A DNA stretch of 64,000 nt from Lasioglossum baleicum (lineage: Eukaryota > Arthropoda > Insecta > Hymenoptera > Halictidae), in contig NC_134933.1 in the NCBI RefSeq assembly GCF_051020765.1, positions 9,769,461-9,833,460 on the forward strand, read 5' to 3'. Positions 48,701-58,405 of the stretch are shown here, one piece after another. The notes beneath the pieces were generated by a model. That model worked only from the letters and a program-made list of their open reading frames with translations. It was not told where the DNA came from and made no database searches. The stretch's first letter is position 1, and the number at the start of each line of letters is the position of its first letter. A program made the translations under genes and the position numbers.

Positions 48701-51700
48701 AGTGAAATTCTCTATTGCAGCAAGGATCTTGGAACAAATCAGGCTCTGATCAGAGGAATTTTAATACTGTTTCAGACATCGAGGCAGAGTGCCAGGACGA
48801 CTACATGAAGATCCGGATCGGCTTCAACGGTTCGTTCGCCGGTCTCCTGTACTCCGCAGGTAAGAGGTTTTCGAGAAGACTCGCGAAATGACGATCTGGG
48901 ATCACGGACGTGACGCGAAAGAAGCCAATCGAGACCGTCCGTTCGTATCACGTCTCGAACCTTTCGCGACCGCGCCATGCCACACCACACCGCAGTATCT
49001 ATCTCGTAATTATCCGCGCGAGGCTCACGGCCCGATTGATGCTGGCGGTGACGAGCTAATGGCAGGAATTATCGTGACGAGTCATCGTTCGACCGGCGAA
49101 TTTTCCTTTTTCGCGAACCAGCCACACCAGAACGGTCGGACGACGGTGCGCTTCCGTTATTTTGAAAGAGGCTTGTACGCGTGGCGCACGCGATGCGCCT
49201 GGAAATAGCGCGTCCTTGTTGACCATCGTACGGTTGTGACTATAGCACAGACGAGGTACAAGAGTAGACCAATCAACCAATGTGTTTTTCTCTCTCACGC
49301 TCGTAGGGCCCTCTTACCATTCCGTGTTTCATCCTACCGTATCCATCAAAACTAATACTGTGGAACGTATATTCTATTAGGTGTGCAAATAAGTTATTTC
49401 CCCTTTTTTCCAAATTAAATATTTTATTACATACAATTACATAAAATGTAATAAAATATTGTCTGGCGACTCCCAATCGTTCTGCCAATTCTTCTTGCGT
49501 CTGGGCCGGATTTTCGTTGAGCAATTCCTCTAATTCACCGTCATCGAACTATATCAGTCCACGTGAACTTTGGTACCTTTATAAGACCTTAACCCTTGAG
49601 AAAGTGAAACCCGAAAATTTTTAACACTTCAAAAAAGCACATATATGGAAAATCCTGCAAAATAATCTACAATTAAAAAGAAATAAGTTCCGCAAGATGA
49701 AAAAATGTTTATGGACAAAATATAGTGAAACAACACCACAAAAAGACGCAGCCTGTCCAGATCTACAGGTTTTGCCTAACATATTTTTCAACGATGAAAG
49801 ATGATTTTGGCGTTAAAATTTGTCATTTATTTATTAATATTGAAAAATATGGCAAACGGTTTCGGTAACGAATCTTGCCTACTCTAGGATCGGCCGAGTC
49901 TGAGTCCGTGACTGTAAATAACTGTAACTGTAAAGTATGTCTCATTTCTCGATAATGCAAAGATGGGGTTTTCCAGTAGTCAAAAGCACTAGAAAGAAGA
50001 TCAATTCAGGCCGCGATCGCCTTCAAAAGTCCTATTTTTATGTTTACAAGGCGTAATTTGCATACAAGCATACAGCTGCGCATGTAGCTATATTCATAAA
50101 GCTGCGGGATGCAGAATAAAACGGTTTCTAGAAGTCGATGTTCTGGACCAAGTGAACCATCATATCTTTCGAATGAAGCGTTATTAGGGACATTTGGCGA
50201 ACATCGTGGAATATCGAAGCATTAAGAAGTTAAGAACCGATCGATTTTAATTGCAGGCTATTCCTACGACCCGGACTGCATGTACGTTAACGGGACGGGC
50301 CGGGATTACTACGAGTTCTACATTCAGCTGAATCGTTGCGGCACCCTCGGCGAGAACACTCATCATCAGGACAGCAGAAAGAATCCCACAGTACGTAAAA
50401 CCGAATATAGTCTCTCCTCTCGGTTCGTTAGGATCGCAGCGTGAGTGGGTCGTTTGACAAGGAATAATAATGATTAACGTCCCGCGGGAAAAATCATCTA
50501 CCTTCCACCACCACCATCACTGCCTCACCTATACCCTGCCCCTGATCATTCGGAGCTCTTATTTCGCGATCGCCCGAGCGATCTGGACGTGTAACGATCG
50601 GCTCGATGTCCGTTTGCTTCGAACGTATTAACCCTTTGCACTCGGAGCTGTTTTCACTCGATAATTCACACTAAATCTACCGAGCTTTAAAAGTAGCCGG
50701 CACATGTTGCCTTATAAAAATAACAAGATTAAATTCATTTGAACTTTGTACGGTTCATATTATAATATCTGCGCTATACTAAATATATTTATGCAATCAT
50801 TTGCCATCTTTATGATTTCAATAATTGTGAAATAAAAAATCTGGGATCGGTCATTTAACCGGTGGTGGTAGGTTTAGTGTTAAACATTTGGAAAGATTTC
50901 AGATTGCGTAAGTTCGTGCCCGATTTGAAAATAAAATTCAATAGTTAAATTTTAAAGAGTACAGCTTTATTAATCAATTATACAGAGTGTGGCCGGACGG
51001 GTGGTTCAACCGAGCGGAGGGTGACACTACATGTAAAAATAAGTCGGAAAAAAAGGAATAACATTTCTTCGTTTGACGCTTCGTTTTCGAGAAAAAATGT
51101 TATTCGATTTTTTCGACTTATTTGTACCACCCGTGCGACCACACCCTGTATATTCACCATTCTTTTTTATTTCATGCATATGAAATTGATATAATACCTG
51201 ATTCAATATTTAAATGTTTGGTAATCGTTCAGACACCGAAATGTTTAATAATGTAAACAATATTTTAAGTAATGGTACAGCAATTTTTAGTGGCGATTCT
51301 GAGTCTCCGCTCGAGTGCTAAGGGTTAATACAACACGCGACTCTCCGAGGCACGGTCAGGTCGGCTCGAGTCATAAAGGAGAGGCCCTCATGTTAATAAT
51401 TCTGTTACGTTCTGCTTATACGATTTATTAAACGCGCCCGGCCGCGAACGTTCCCATGATTTATCGCGCGGCGCACCGAGACGTGTTTGTTTGCCCGTGA
51501 AACGCGATTAATCCGCCCGAGACTTGTCTGTTTTAATAGCTCGGGCGCGCAAGCGAGGGATTTCTTATTATTTCTCCGATCGGCTTTCGTTTCTTCCATT
51601 GTTTCTCTCGTTTTCTTTCTGGCCAGACGGGATTTACGACACTCCCGTAAAACCTTTCAGAAAAACCTAATGTGGAACACGGTCACGGTGCAGTACAACC

Positions 51701-54700
51701 CGCTGATCGAGGAGGAGTTCGACGAGCACTTCAAAGTGACTTGCGAATACGGCTACGACTTCTGGAAGACCGTCACATTCCCATTCCTCGACGTCGAGTA
51801 AGTGTGCAAATCGGTTTACACGCGAATCGCCCCGGCAAATCGGCTGCCACCGCGCCGACAGACTGCCGATTCACTTTCGTTCGCTTCGTCGACGAAAAAC
51901 ACCGATCCGAGAATTTCCGCTGAATTAAAATTGAGATCTGCGAATAATGACTGTGTAACACTCGACAGGGAACGGAAACGATCTGAAATCATCGTGATGA
52001 TCTTGATTTATTAACTCTTACTGTCCTGTGCACTTTGTTAGACGAATAGAAGGACACAAATTTCTGTTTCACTCCAGTTTGTCGCAATTCAGGGAAGAAT
52101 TTTTATTTCGCATAAAGACTAAATAAAATTCGAAACATCCAAACAATGGATAATCCAAAGGATAAATATTCATATTGCTATTGTTCTAGGAAATTATGAA
52201 CGTCAAAGTAGTTTTAATATCCCGTAGGGAAAAATTTTTATTTTGATCACTTTTGAAATTCGAATAATCCAAACAATAGATAATACAACGATAAATATGA
52301 ATATTCTTTTTGTTCTAGGAAATTATGAACGTCAAAGTAGTTTTAAGACCTCGCAAGTAAGATAAATGATAGTGCAAGGGGTTAATGGGTGTGTGGTAGC
52401 TACCGCGTTAATGTGTACTTTCGAAATTAGGTTAGTGGATACAAGCATTCCAGCAGATTTTAGGTGGCCCAGGAAATGGATGATGTCCTAGTGCCGGATA
52501 ACGGGCACCCGTTCCTCCCATGAGCCTAACGCGAGTATCTTCTTCCAGAGTGGCGACGGGAAATCCCGTAGTGTTCACCCTGCAGCCACCGGAGTGCTAC
52601 ATGGAAATCAGATACGGTTACGGGACCACTGGAACTAGAGTGGCTGGACCAGTTCGTGTCGGCGATCCTCTGACTCTCATTATCTACATGCGCAGCAAAT
52701 ACGGTACGCGCGCATAACTGCACGCATTTTCGCTACAGCTTCCCCTACCCTACGCGCCGCCGTCCACTAGCGAGAGATAAACCTAATCGCGCGGCGCCCC
52801 GTAACATCTGCCGAGTGTTATTCGTTGGAATAACGGGACAACGCCGAGACCCACTTAGCTTAACGTCGTTTTCCCTCCCGGGAAACTAATATTAGACTGT
52901 TTCCCCCGGATCGATGCCGTTGAGAACTTCCGCTTCCGATGATGAAGGGTCGTCCCTTTCTCGGGATGACTCTGTCGGAGGGTCTTGAAGGGTAGACCTT
53001 AAGATTGCGAGTTTCTATTCCGGGAACATTGTTATTGCGTTTCTGTCCCTTCTGCAGTCTGCCTGGTTGTTTTACTTGAGTAACCACTTTGATGCTTGTG
53101 GATGCTACTCTAGGATCCTCTATCATTTAGGGTGCTTGTGGATACTAATCTAGGATCCTCTATTCTTTAGGATGCTTGTGGATACTATTATAGGATCCTT
53201 TATCCTTTAGGATGCTTGTGGACACACTACTCTAGGATCCTCTATCCTCCTCCTTTAGGATTCTTGTGGAGACTACTCTGGGATTCTCTATCCTTCAGGA
53301 TGCTTATGGAGACTATCCTATGATCCTCTATCCTCTAGGATGCTTGTAGACACACTGCTCTAAGATCCTCTACCCTTTAGGATGCTTGTGGATACTACTC
53401 TGGGATCCTCTATTGTGTTCAGGATACTTGTGGAGACTACTCTAGGATCCTCTATCCTTTAGGATGCTTGTGAATACTACTCTAGGATCCTCTGTCGTTC
53501 AGGATGCTTGTGGATACTGCTCTAGGATCCTCTATCCTTCCTGATGCTTGTAGATACTACTCTAGGATCCTCTATTCTTCATGATGCTTGTGGAAACGAC
53601 TCTAGGATTCTCTATCGTTCAGGATCCTTGCTGATGTTTAAATCCTTCTCTCTTGATCCACTTCTCGCATCCACATCGTTTTTCATCAATCAGTGCAACG
53701 ATTACTTCTTTTAACAGATGGTTTCGACATCGTCGTGAACGACTGCTACGCCCACAACGGCGGCAACAAGCGGATCCAGCTGATCGATCAGTACGGTTGC
53801 CCGGTGGATGACAAATTGATCAGCAGATTCCGCGGATCCTGGTCGGAGAGCGGCCTTTTCGAGACTCAAGTATTCGCTTACATGAAGACGTTCAGGTTCA
53901 CCGGCTCGCCAGCCTTGTACATCGAGTGTGACGTCAGAATGTGCCACGGCAGATGTCCGGTACGTACTTACATACCTTGATAAGCAACAACTTCTCCGAG
54001 TCCGGTTGAATTGGCCGGTATCTGAATGGAACGGTTCATTCATATTTTCCACTCACCTGTTGCGGTTTACGACTATGTTCAGAGCCAGCCGTGCCACTGG
54101 AGAAACGCCAAGAACGTGGCCAAACGATCCTTGCCGGAAATCGGCGGTCCATCGACACCTGCGACCAGTTTGTCGGAGAATGTGAATCTCTTCCAGTCAT
54201 TGCGCGTTCTACAGGAAGGCGAGGCCGATACCGAGTTCTTCCAGAACTCGACCACGGCCTACAGAAATGGTAATTTCGGTATTCCTCTTCGGTTTCATCT
54301 CTGTCCAGTTTTCCACGATCGTGGTGGACATTTTGTTGTTTCTGAAACGGAGAGTCAAGTCCAATTTGATAATGGAACTAATAATTAAAAAATATTTAAT
54401 ATATAATATACAATAAATGACCAGTTATATATTTTTCATTTTACGATTGTTGAAAGTCTGGAGTTATCTACATGGAAATTGATCTGATAAATTTTTTATC
54501 CAACCATATATTGCGATAAAAATGGCACAAAATCTAAATAAATTGAGCCTTGTCATTTTTATAAGCTGAAACATTTTAATCGCTTTTAGTGCTCGGTAGG
54601 TCTAGTGATAATATATAATTTGTCATTTCATGATATGATTATTAGTAAAGTTCGCAATGAACCAGAAATTAAAATAAGATTGCTTAACAGGGAAGAAAGG

Positions 54701-54950
54701 GGGTGGATGGGCATGTGGCGTCTATTGATTTCTGTGTACGTTGTTCTTGGCAGGACCCAGCGAGGCGACGAACGACAGAGTGTGCCTACGATCGACAGTC
54801 CTCAGCACGATGGTCGGGATCACCTGCGGTTTCCTCTGCATAATGGCAGGAACGATATTGGCCATGTGCTCACGGATGCGAAGACAGGCCAGGGAGAAGC
54901 TGCTGTCCGACAGCATAAGCTACATGACCCACAAGGGTAGAATTAACTAA
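39680..54950 (+). CDS. ZP-domain transmembrane protein, ten recognised exons (5' end incomplete)
   Basis: The exons are 39680-39725, 40023-40190, 43267-43486, 48776-48859, 50257-50390, 51661-51797, 52549-52703, 53718-53959, 54083-54269 and 54754-54950. All introns are GT-AG and all phases match, giving 522 residues (numbered from the Tyr at 39681) before TAA. Residues 1-15 are a hydrophobic signal core, 16-71 an acidic linker with SGSG at 44-47, 72-144 a Gly/Leu/Gln linker, and about 150-399 a ZP domain with the usual spaced cysteines (for example VTCEYGYDFW, PPECYMEIRYG, YIECDVRMCHGRC). A dibasic KR pair at 409-410 follows the domain, then a transmembrane helix at about 473-496 and a 26-residue tail. 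ZP proteins polymerise in apical extracellular matrix and cuticle, usually after proprotein-convertase cleavage; that role here is inferred from the family. I cannot name the Drosophila orthologue. The initiator ATG must be in an upstream exon that I did not find. Confidence 0.93.
40023..40190 (+). CDS. ZP gene exon: acidic linker with SGSG motif
   Basis: This exon encodes 56 residues in phase 0 and ends at a strong GTAAGT donor. It is rich in Glu and Asp and contains EDYWAGSGSGPEDDD around residues 38-52, plus an N-glycosylation sequon (NET) at 56. The acceptor (CATTTGAAG) has a weak pyrimidine tract, so the 5' border is less certain than the donor. Ser-Gly repeats flanked by acidic residues and a nearby Trp are the known context for glycosaminoglycan attachment. 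That such modification occurs here is inference. Confidence 0.75.
41300..42125. repeat. 118-bp minisatellite, seven copies, in a ZP-gene intron
   Basis: ACTGTCTTACTTTGATGTCC recurs at about 41309, 41424, 41542, 41661, 41884 and 42002, with one copy lacking this start near 41780. Units also share AACGTTTGATTGAATGATGC and GACGAACAATTTCAATGGAG. The array lies in the intron 40191-43266. Confidence 0.92.
43267..43486 (+). CDS. ZP gene exon: Leu-Gln / Gly-rich linker
   Basis: The acceptor is GTGTGTAG and the donor C|GTAAGT, leaving phase 1. It encodes residues 72-144 plus one base. The sequence has a proline-containing start, then a three-residue repeat LQx (LQALQTLQGLQGL at residues 96-108), four glycines, and a charged end (DDDWKRHPEPWDREHRRYRPNTT) with one sequon. 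It reads as a flexible linker between the acidic segment and the ZP domain. The fit of phase at both ends with the neighbouring exons supports it. Confidence 0.85.
43845..44064. mobile_element. Long-TIR MITE, second copy, in a ZP-gene intron
   Basis: It has the same termini as the 30523 element: TTAGATGATTGCACAAGTTC on the left and GCACGAACTTATGCAATCAT with CTGA on the right, with TA on both sides. The interior has diverged, and the left arm has lost part of the long inverted repeat. It lies in the intron between 43486 and 48776. Confidence 0.8.
44755..45010. repeat. Two-copy local duplication in a ZP-gene intron
   Basis: ATCATTCTCCATTTACAAAT with the following AGCAATCTTCTGCC and TCGATCTGACTATAGCCCTC recurs as TTCATTTACAAATTTTTTAG, AGCAATCTTTTTG and TCGATCTGGTTATAGTCCTC about 130 bases later. 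The copies have diverged by substitutions and an extra segment. Confidence 0.7.
46109..46311. mobile_element. GACTGCGG-ended MITE copy, ZP-gene intron
   Basis: The left end TAGACTGCGGATCTTCATGC and the right end containing GCATAAAATCCGCAGTCTG are inverted. The flanks GTGATGAG and GTGATGAT agree at 7 of 8 bases, consistent with an 8-bp target duplication. It carries no coding frame. It is the clearest member of a family with many more copies and half-copies in this window. Confidence 0.75.
47674..47702. repeat. (CTT)n microsatellite
   Basis: Eight to nine CTT units are interrupted once by TTTTT. It sits in the intron 43487-48775. Confidence 0.9.
47810..48345. repeat. Four tandem copies, unit about 122-138 bp, in a ZP-gene intron
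   Basis: GATTGTCGTGATCCCGGAAG recurs at about 47812, 47941, 48063 and 48201, each followed by AATTTTG.TGAAAG.CTTTAT and GAATTCTGAGCTAGGATGGT. It ends about 430 bp before the exon at 48776. Confidence 0.9.
48776..48859 (+). CDS. ZP gene exon: start of ZP domain
   Basis: The acceptor is TGTTTCAG and the donor GCAG|GTAAGA. It encodes HIEAECQDDYMKIRIGFNGS and nine further residues. The pattern of a first cysteine followed by a beta-strand-like alternating segment (C..DYMKIRI.F) is typical of the start of the ZP-N half. It carries one sequon (NGS). It enters in phase 1 and leaves in phase 1. Confidence 0.93.
49377..49548 (-). pseudogene. Mariner transposase N-terminal fossil in a ZP-gene intron
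   Basis: On the minus strand (49548 to 49459) a frame reads FDDGELEELLNENPAQTQEE followed by LAERLGVARQ. This resembles the helix-turn-helix DNA-binding region of mariner transposases ('L...P.QTQ.ELA..LGV'). A stop lies just before it and the frame decays after it. TTAGGTGTGCAAATAAGTT at 49377, preceded by TA, resembles an irritans-type mariner end. The fossil lies in the intron 48860-50256. Confidence 0.7.
50257..50390 (+). CDS. ZP gene exon: ZP-N subdomain
   Basis: The acceptor is TTAATTGCAG and the donor CCCACA|GTACGT. It encodes GYSYDPDCMYVNGTG and then YYEFYIQLNRCGTLG. The two cysteines and the pattern of C, then about 18 residues, then the hydrophobic strand and NRCGT are characteristic of ZP-N. 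It holds a second sequon (NGT). It ends in phase 0. Confidence 0.94.
50908..51240. mobile_element. Long-TIR MITE, third copy, split by a second element
   Basis: The left part (GATTGCGTAAGTTCGTGC, then GAAAATAAAATTCAATAGTT and the internal TTTATTAATCAATTATA) matches the 30523 copy. It is broken at 50982 by the 166-bp element at 50983-51148 and resumes with TATTCACCATTCTTTT. The expected right terminus is not recognisable, so the right limit is approximate. It lies in the intron 50391-51660. Confidence 0.7.
50983..51148. mobile_element. MITE with CAGRGTGTGG ends nested in another MITE, 166 bp
   Basis: The left end CAGAGTGTGGCCGGACGGGT and the right end containing ACCCGTGCGACCACACCCTG are inverted repeats of about 23 bp. 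TA flanks each side. Comparison with the uninterrupted 30523 copy (ATCAATTATACATATAG) shows the insertion point at the TA. The centre is itself partly palindromic (AATAACATTT / AAATGTTATT). Confidence 0.82.
51661..51797 (+). CDS. ZP gene exon: end of ZP-N and interdomain linker
   Basis: The acceptor is ACCTTTCAG; the donor GA|GTAAGT lies inside the last codon, leaving phase 2. It encodes MWNTVTVQYNPLIEEEFDEH and then FKVTCEYGYDFWKTVTFPF. The pattern 'N.V.VQ..P.I....D..F.V.C.Y' is the conserved end of the ZP-N half. The upstream part of the open frame (51487-51660) is intron, because it ends at the acceptor. Confidence 0.95.
52549..52703 (+). CDS. ZP gene exon: start of ZP-C
   Basis: The acceptor is TCTTCCAG and the donor TACG|GTACGC, entering in phase 2 and leaving in phase 1. 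It encodes VATGNPVVFTLQPPECYMEI, then RYGYGTTGTRVAGPVRVGDP, then LTLIIYMRSKY. The segment 'V.VGDPLTL.I.M' is a strong ZP-C signature shared by arthropod and nematode ZP/cuticlin proteins. Confidence 0.95.
53085..53640. repeat. 44-bp minisatellite, about twelve copies, in a ZP-gene intron
   Basis: The unit AGGATGCTTGTGGATACTAC followed by TCTAGGATCCTCTATCCTTT fills over half of the 1014-bp intron 52704-53717. Each unit contains the palindrome AGGATCCT. It stops about 80 bp before the acceptor of the conserved ZP-C exon. Confidence 0.93.
53718..53959 (+). CDS. ZP gene exon: core of ZP-C
   Basis: The acceptor is TTTTAACAG and the donor CCG|GTACGT, ending in phase 0. It encodes the most conserved ZP block: DGFDIVVNDCYAHNGGNKRI, then QLIDQYGCPVDDKLI, then FAYMKTFRFTGSPALYIECD with MCHGRCP at the end. 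The cysteine pairs C..GC, and CD..MC.GRC, are the classic ZP-C disulphide residues. The aromatic-rich FRFTGSPALYIEC strand matches the internal region of ZP proteins. Confidence 0.97.
54083..54269 (+). CDS. ZP gene exon: last ZP cysteine, cleavage site and stalk
   Basis: The acceptor is TATGTTCAG and the donor AATG|GTAATT, leaving phase 1. The preceding intron is only 123 bp. It opens with SQPCHWRNAKNVAKRSLPEI: the last ZP cysteine (399), then a basic stretch ending in KR at 409-410, which is a candidate convertase cleavage site. The rest (residues 411-457) is a Ser/Thr- and Glu-rich stalk with one sequon (NST). In the family, such cleavage releases the ZP domain from its membrane anchor. Confidence 0.94.
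54754..54950 (+). CDS. ZP gene last exon: transmembrane helix and cytoplasmic tail
   Basis: The acceptor is GTTCTTGGCAG. It encodes residues 458-522 and the TAA at 54948-54950. A helix of about 24 residues (VLSTMVGITCGFLCIMAGTI and onward, 473-496) is followed by the stop-transfer segment RMRRQAREK and a short tail ending YMTHKGRIN. The helix is rich in small residues and cysteine. A single-pass type I topology is predicted. This exon is in competition with the exon-like segment at 60777 if that one is used. Confidence 0.93.
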
Positions 54951-55551
54951 ACGCGGCCTCTACGACTGTACTTGCGAACCTTTTCTACTTCCCTCTTCTT
55001 GACCGTTCTATGGTACGCGTGTACCAGCCGAGCGACCGGAGAAAATCCCTGTCGATAACACAAGGACAATCTCACTCGGTAAATGTAGACAGTAGTCGGT
55101 AAGAAATTGTGAACGACAGTGTCGACAGCCAATAAGGAACACCACGAGAAATGTACTTGAAAATTAACAAGTCGAGGATTATTAAAATAGGTGCGAATTT
55201 TTACGCTCAGAAAATAAATGGAGGAGTGAAGCATTGCGATGATCGTGTAATTAGGTATACACGATTTAGGAAACACTGTCGGTAAAGAGATACAGAGTTG
55301 CCGACTAAACTCGCTCGTCCTTTTATCGACTACGCTTTCTCTTTATAATCTGTCTTCTTCTTCTCCTACAGATGGAGAAGGAACCTTCTCGTTTATCGCG
55401 TGTACAAGCAAGTTGCCGTCCGTCGATAATAACGATTAAAGGCGAATTTAGAAGTCGAGGATTTTGCCACGACCTGTTTGTCGAGCGCGCGAGCAAGAAC
55501 GTAGTTTGAAAATGTTCAGAGATAAACGACACGACGGAGGATTTTATGGTG

Positions 55552-55780
55552 GTTAGACTGCAAATTTATGCAAATCATCATGTTTCGTAGGTTCTTTTAT
55601 ATGTTAGATCATTTGGAAAGTCATTTCGTTTTCTCCAGGGAAAATAAGAGCCAATTTTTTACCATTTACAATAGAATCAGTTTTATGAATTATTTAGGCA
55701 ATTCAATTTTTTAAATTTTGCAACAATTTTGAATTTCATCTACTCAATTTTGCTATAAATGCATAAAGATCTGCAGTATA
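55552..55780. mobile_element. GACTGC-ended MITE copy downstream of the ZP gene
   Basis: TTAGACTGCAAATTTATGCA on the left pairs with ATGCATAAAGATCTGCAGTA on the right. A target duplication is not clear, so it is an older or rearranged copy. A further right-end-like fragment (ATGCATACAATCCACAG) follows at about 55806. Confidence 0.55.
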
Positions 55781-56527
55781 TTTGTCACTCCCTTTTTGCA
55801 ATAAATGCATACAATCCACAGACAAAGAATATGTATATGATCATGGTAGTATAATAACAAATGGATTGTCATCGCAACACGAAAAACGAAATTACTTTCC
55901 GACCGACCTGATACATGAAAAAATAGAGAAACGAAAGAAAGATTAAATGAAAATACTGTCGATTTTTAGTGACACGTGTTTTCTTGTAGTCCGTAGTTCC
56001 GCATGCAATATAAATGCGTAAAAATTAGTTTAATGATCGTATCAACGAGACGTCTCTTTGCTCGTACGGTCGGCGTCACAGGAGATTAAAATAAATATCT
56101 AGATAACAGGCACCTAATGCCGTTGATGAGATTCAGTAGTTTAAGTATGTCCAATCACATTACTCGCCATATTCAGGAACGCAAAAATTAGCGGAGCCTC
56201 GTCGTCGCAGCTGAGCAAACCAGACGTGTTGATTGAATTCTGCTTGGAAATTTTTATTAACACCTTATATTCTTGTTTGATAAAGAAAGCAATATTACAT
56301 GAAATGACAGTGAAAGAAGAAAATGAAGGAAGGGCTGCTTCGTCGAGGCAAAATGGAAACTCGAGGTTTCTGAATGTTCGCGAATAATACATTAACGTAT
56401 GATTTATACATTACGCTATATAACAAGCAGCCACAATATCTAGGTTTATACTATCATATACGGTATATACAGCGACCAGTGTCTTGATTTCCTTCAATAT
56501 TTTGTATCGTCTTCATCTTTTTATGTA

Positions 56528-56592
56528 TGAAAGAGAGAGAGAGAGTGAGAGAGAGAGAGAGAGTAAAAGAGAGAAAGAGAGAAAGATAGAGA
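56528..56592. repeat. (GA)n-rich microsatellite
   Basis: GAGA runs broken by single T or A bases lie downstream of the ZP gene's last coding exon. A similar short GA run lies at 48502-48522. Confidence 0.9.
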
Positions 56593-58069
56593 ATCGATAG
56601 AATCGCCAGGATCTCGCGGGAACGGCCAGCGAGGATTAAATAATATTTTGCGAGACCACCCCGCGCGTAATCGGGGGAGCCAAAGAAACGTAGCCCAGCT
56701 CTCGTCTTAATATTTATTCCAGATTATCTCGCCGATCTCTTACTCGCGCGACACTTTTTAATCGTCAGCCGGTGAAATATTAATTTCCCCTCCTGGTCGT
56801 TCCGGAGCCCGTTTCATTCGTTCTCGGGAAGATCGAACATAGACAACAACGTCAAGAATATCCCAATTCTCACACGGACCAATCAGCAGGATCTACTCGA
56901 TCCACTGATCCACTGCTCGATCGAATTACTTGTAAATATAGTACTGTACGATGGCATAATATTTATAATTAAGCTCGTGTGTATCAAGGTTTCCAATAAA
57001 CTTTAGAAGGAGTACCCGTCGAGTCTTCATTTCACTTTGGTGATCAACGGCGCGGCTGTCCAGTTGTTATAACCAGAGCTGTGCTATTTCAATTACATTC
57101 TAATTCAATTACACAATTGCAATTACATAATTACAATGCAATTCAAAATTACTTTGTAATTATAATTCCTGGAGTAATTCAATTTTAATTCGGCATAACT
57201 CTGGTTGCACCAACCAAACATTATAAGTAAATTTATAAACTCTCTAATTCTCGAAAAAATCTTAGTCTTAAAATTTTTAATTCTCGAAGTATTGAAATCT
57301 TAAAATTCTGAAATTTTTATATTTTTACTACTTTGTGTTTCTGTCTTTTCACTTTAATCATAAATGTGTAAAATCCGTAATTTAGCGATCGTCTAACAAC
57401 GCAAAATTCTGCAATAATTTTGGGATTTTAATAAAAATATTAGGTAAAGAAGTTTGAAAGTAAAATTAAAAGTGTTTAAACTAGAAAAAGTGAAAAATTA
57501 AAATTAAAAACCTTTTCGATATCGACCAGGCGAAAAAATTCAACCAATCAATAAATCTGTAGAAAAATGTACAGATCGCAAGATCATCGGTAGAGCCAGA
57601 ACGTTGACAATTTTATTGATCGCCGGCAGTCAGGGTCGAGCGAGAAACCAGCGTGACGAAAGGGGGCTTCTACCTGGCCGATTTTGAAAAATTCGACGTG
57701 TCCCGGATCACAATGGCTATGGCACGGAACGAATCGTGTTTCCCAAACAGCGTATCCTTCACCGAGTTCCGAGCATCGTTCTCAAAGATCGCCGCAAATG
57801 GCCGGTCCACGAGAGATGGAAAAGTGAAAACCCACGCAATACTTCATCCGCAAAACGAGCCTGAACACCCGCCATTTGTTGGTCGATGCTCTTTCGATAA
57901 CGAAAGAAAAATACGGTAGTCTGAAGGCTGTGCATTATCGATGCTCGTACTATTGTTGGACAGGGAAAACGTTTCGAGTGCTGCAACTATGGCAGATGAA
58001 ATGCATTTTATGAGCGTCCCACATTTTTCTTTGTCGCGTCTCTGACTTATAGCATTCGCTATTCTGATC

Positions 58070-58405
58070 AGTGGACTGCGGATGTTTTCATGCATTTTCC
58101 AATTTTTGTCGTCAAATTTTAAGAGAGTGGAATGAAATAAAATCCTACATTTAAAATTGTACAAAATTCTATCAAATTTTATATTTAAGCCTTTTTTTAA
58201 TATTTCATTAGATATAAATGTATAAAGGATTTGTGTGCAAAATAAAAATTATTTGCATCGGTTAAAAAGCAGAGGCAAAGAAAATTGTGATTTTCTATTT
58301 AATAATTTATCGGTGTTTTTAAATTTATTCAATTCTTTACTATTTTAAAATTCCCTGCTCGTTGTAGTTATAAATAGATAAAATCTGCAGTGATCAATGA
58401 ACGTT
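58070..58405. mobile_element. GACTGCGG-ended repeat copy, decayed
   Basis: TGGACTGCGGATGTTTTCAT at about 58073 pairs with ATAAAATCTGCAGTGATCA at about 58402. TGATCA is shared just outside both ends. The interior is AT-rich, and a third similar motif (ATAAATGTATAAAGGATTTG) lies inside, so it may be two overlapping copies. Confidence 0.5.

Larger units (their letters stand above)
54951..57000 (+). other. Probable 3' UTR and downstream region of the ZP gene
   Basis: No coding frame is convincing here. AATAAA occurs at 55213 and at 56995-57000; the latter sits in TTTCCAATAAACTTTAG followed by G/T-containing sequence and looks like the better cleavage signal. A GACTGC-ended MITE copy lies at about 55552-55780, and GA-rich microsatellite sequence at 56528-56592. 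The real end of the transcript cannot be fixed from sequence alone. Confidence 0.4.

Noticed and set aside
51487..51660. Longer N-terminal part of the open frame around the ZP exon at 51661
   Set aside because: A strong acceptor (ACCTTTCAG) ends at 51660 and the previous exon joins there in phase 0; upstream residues have no ZP character, so this part is intron.
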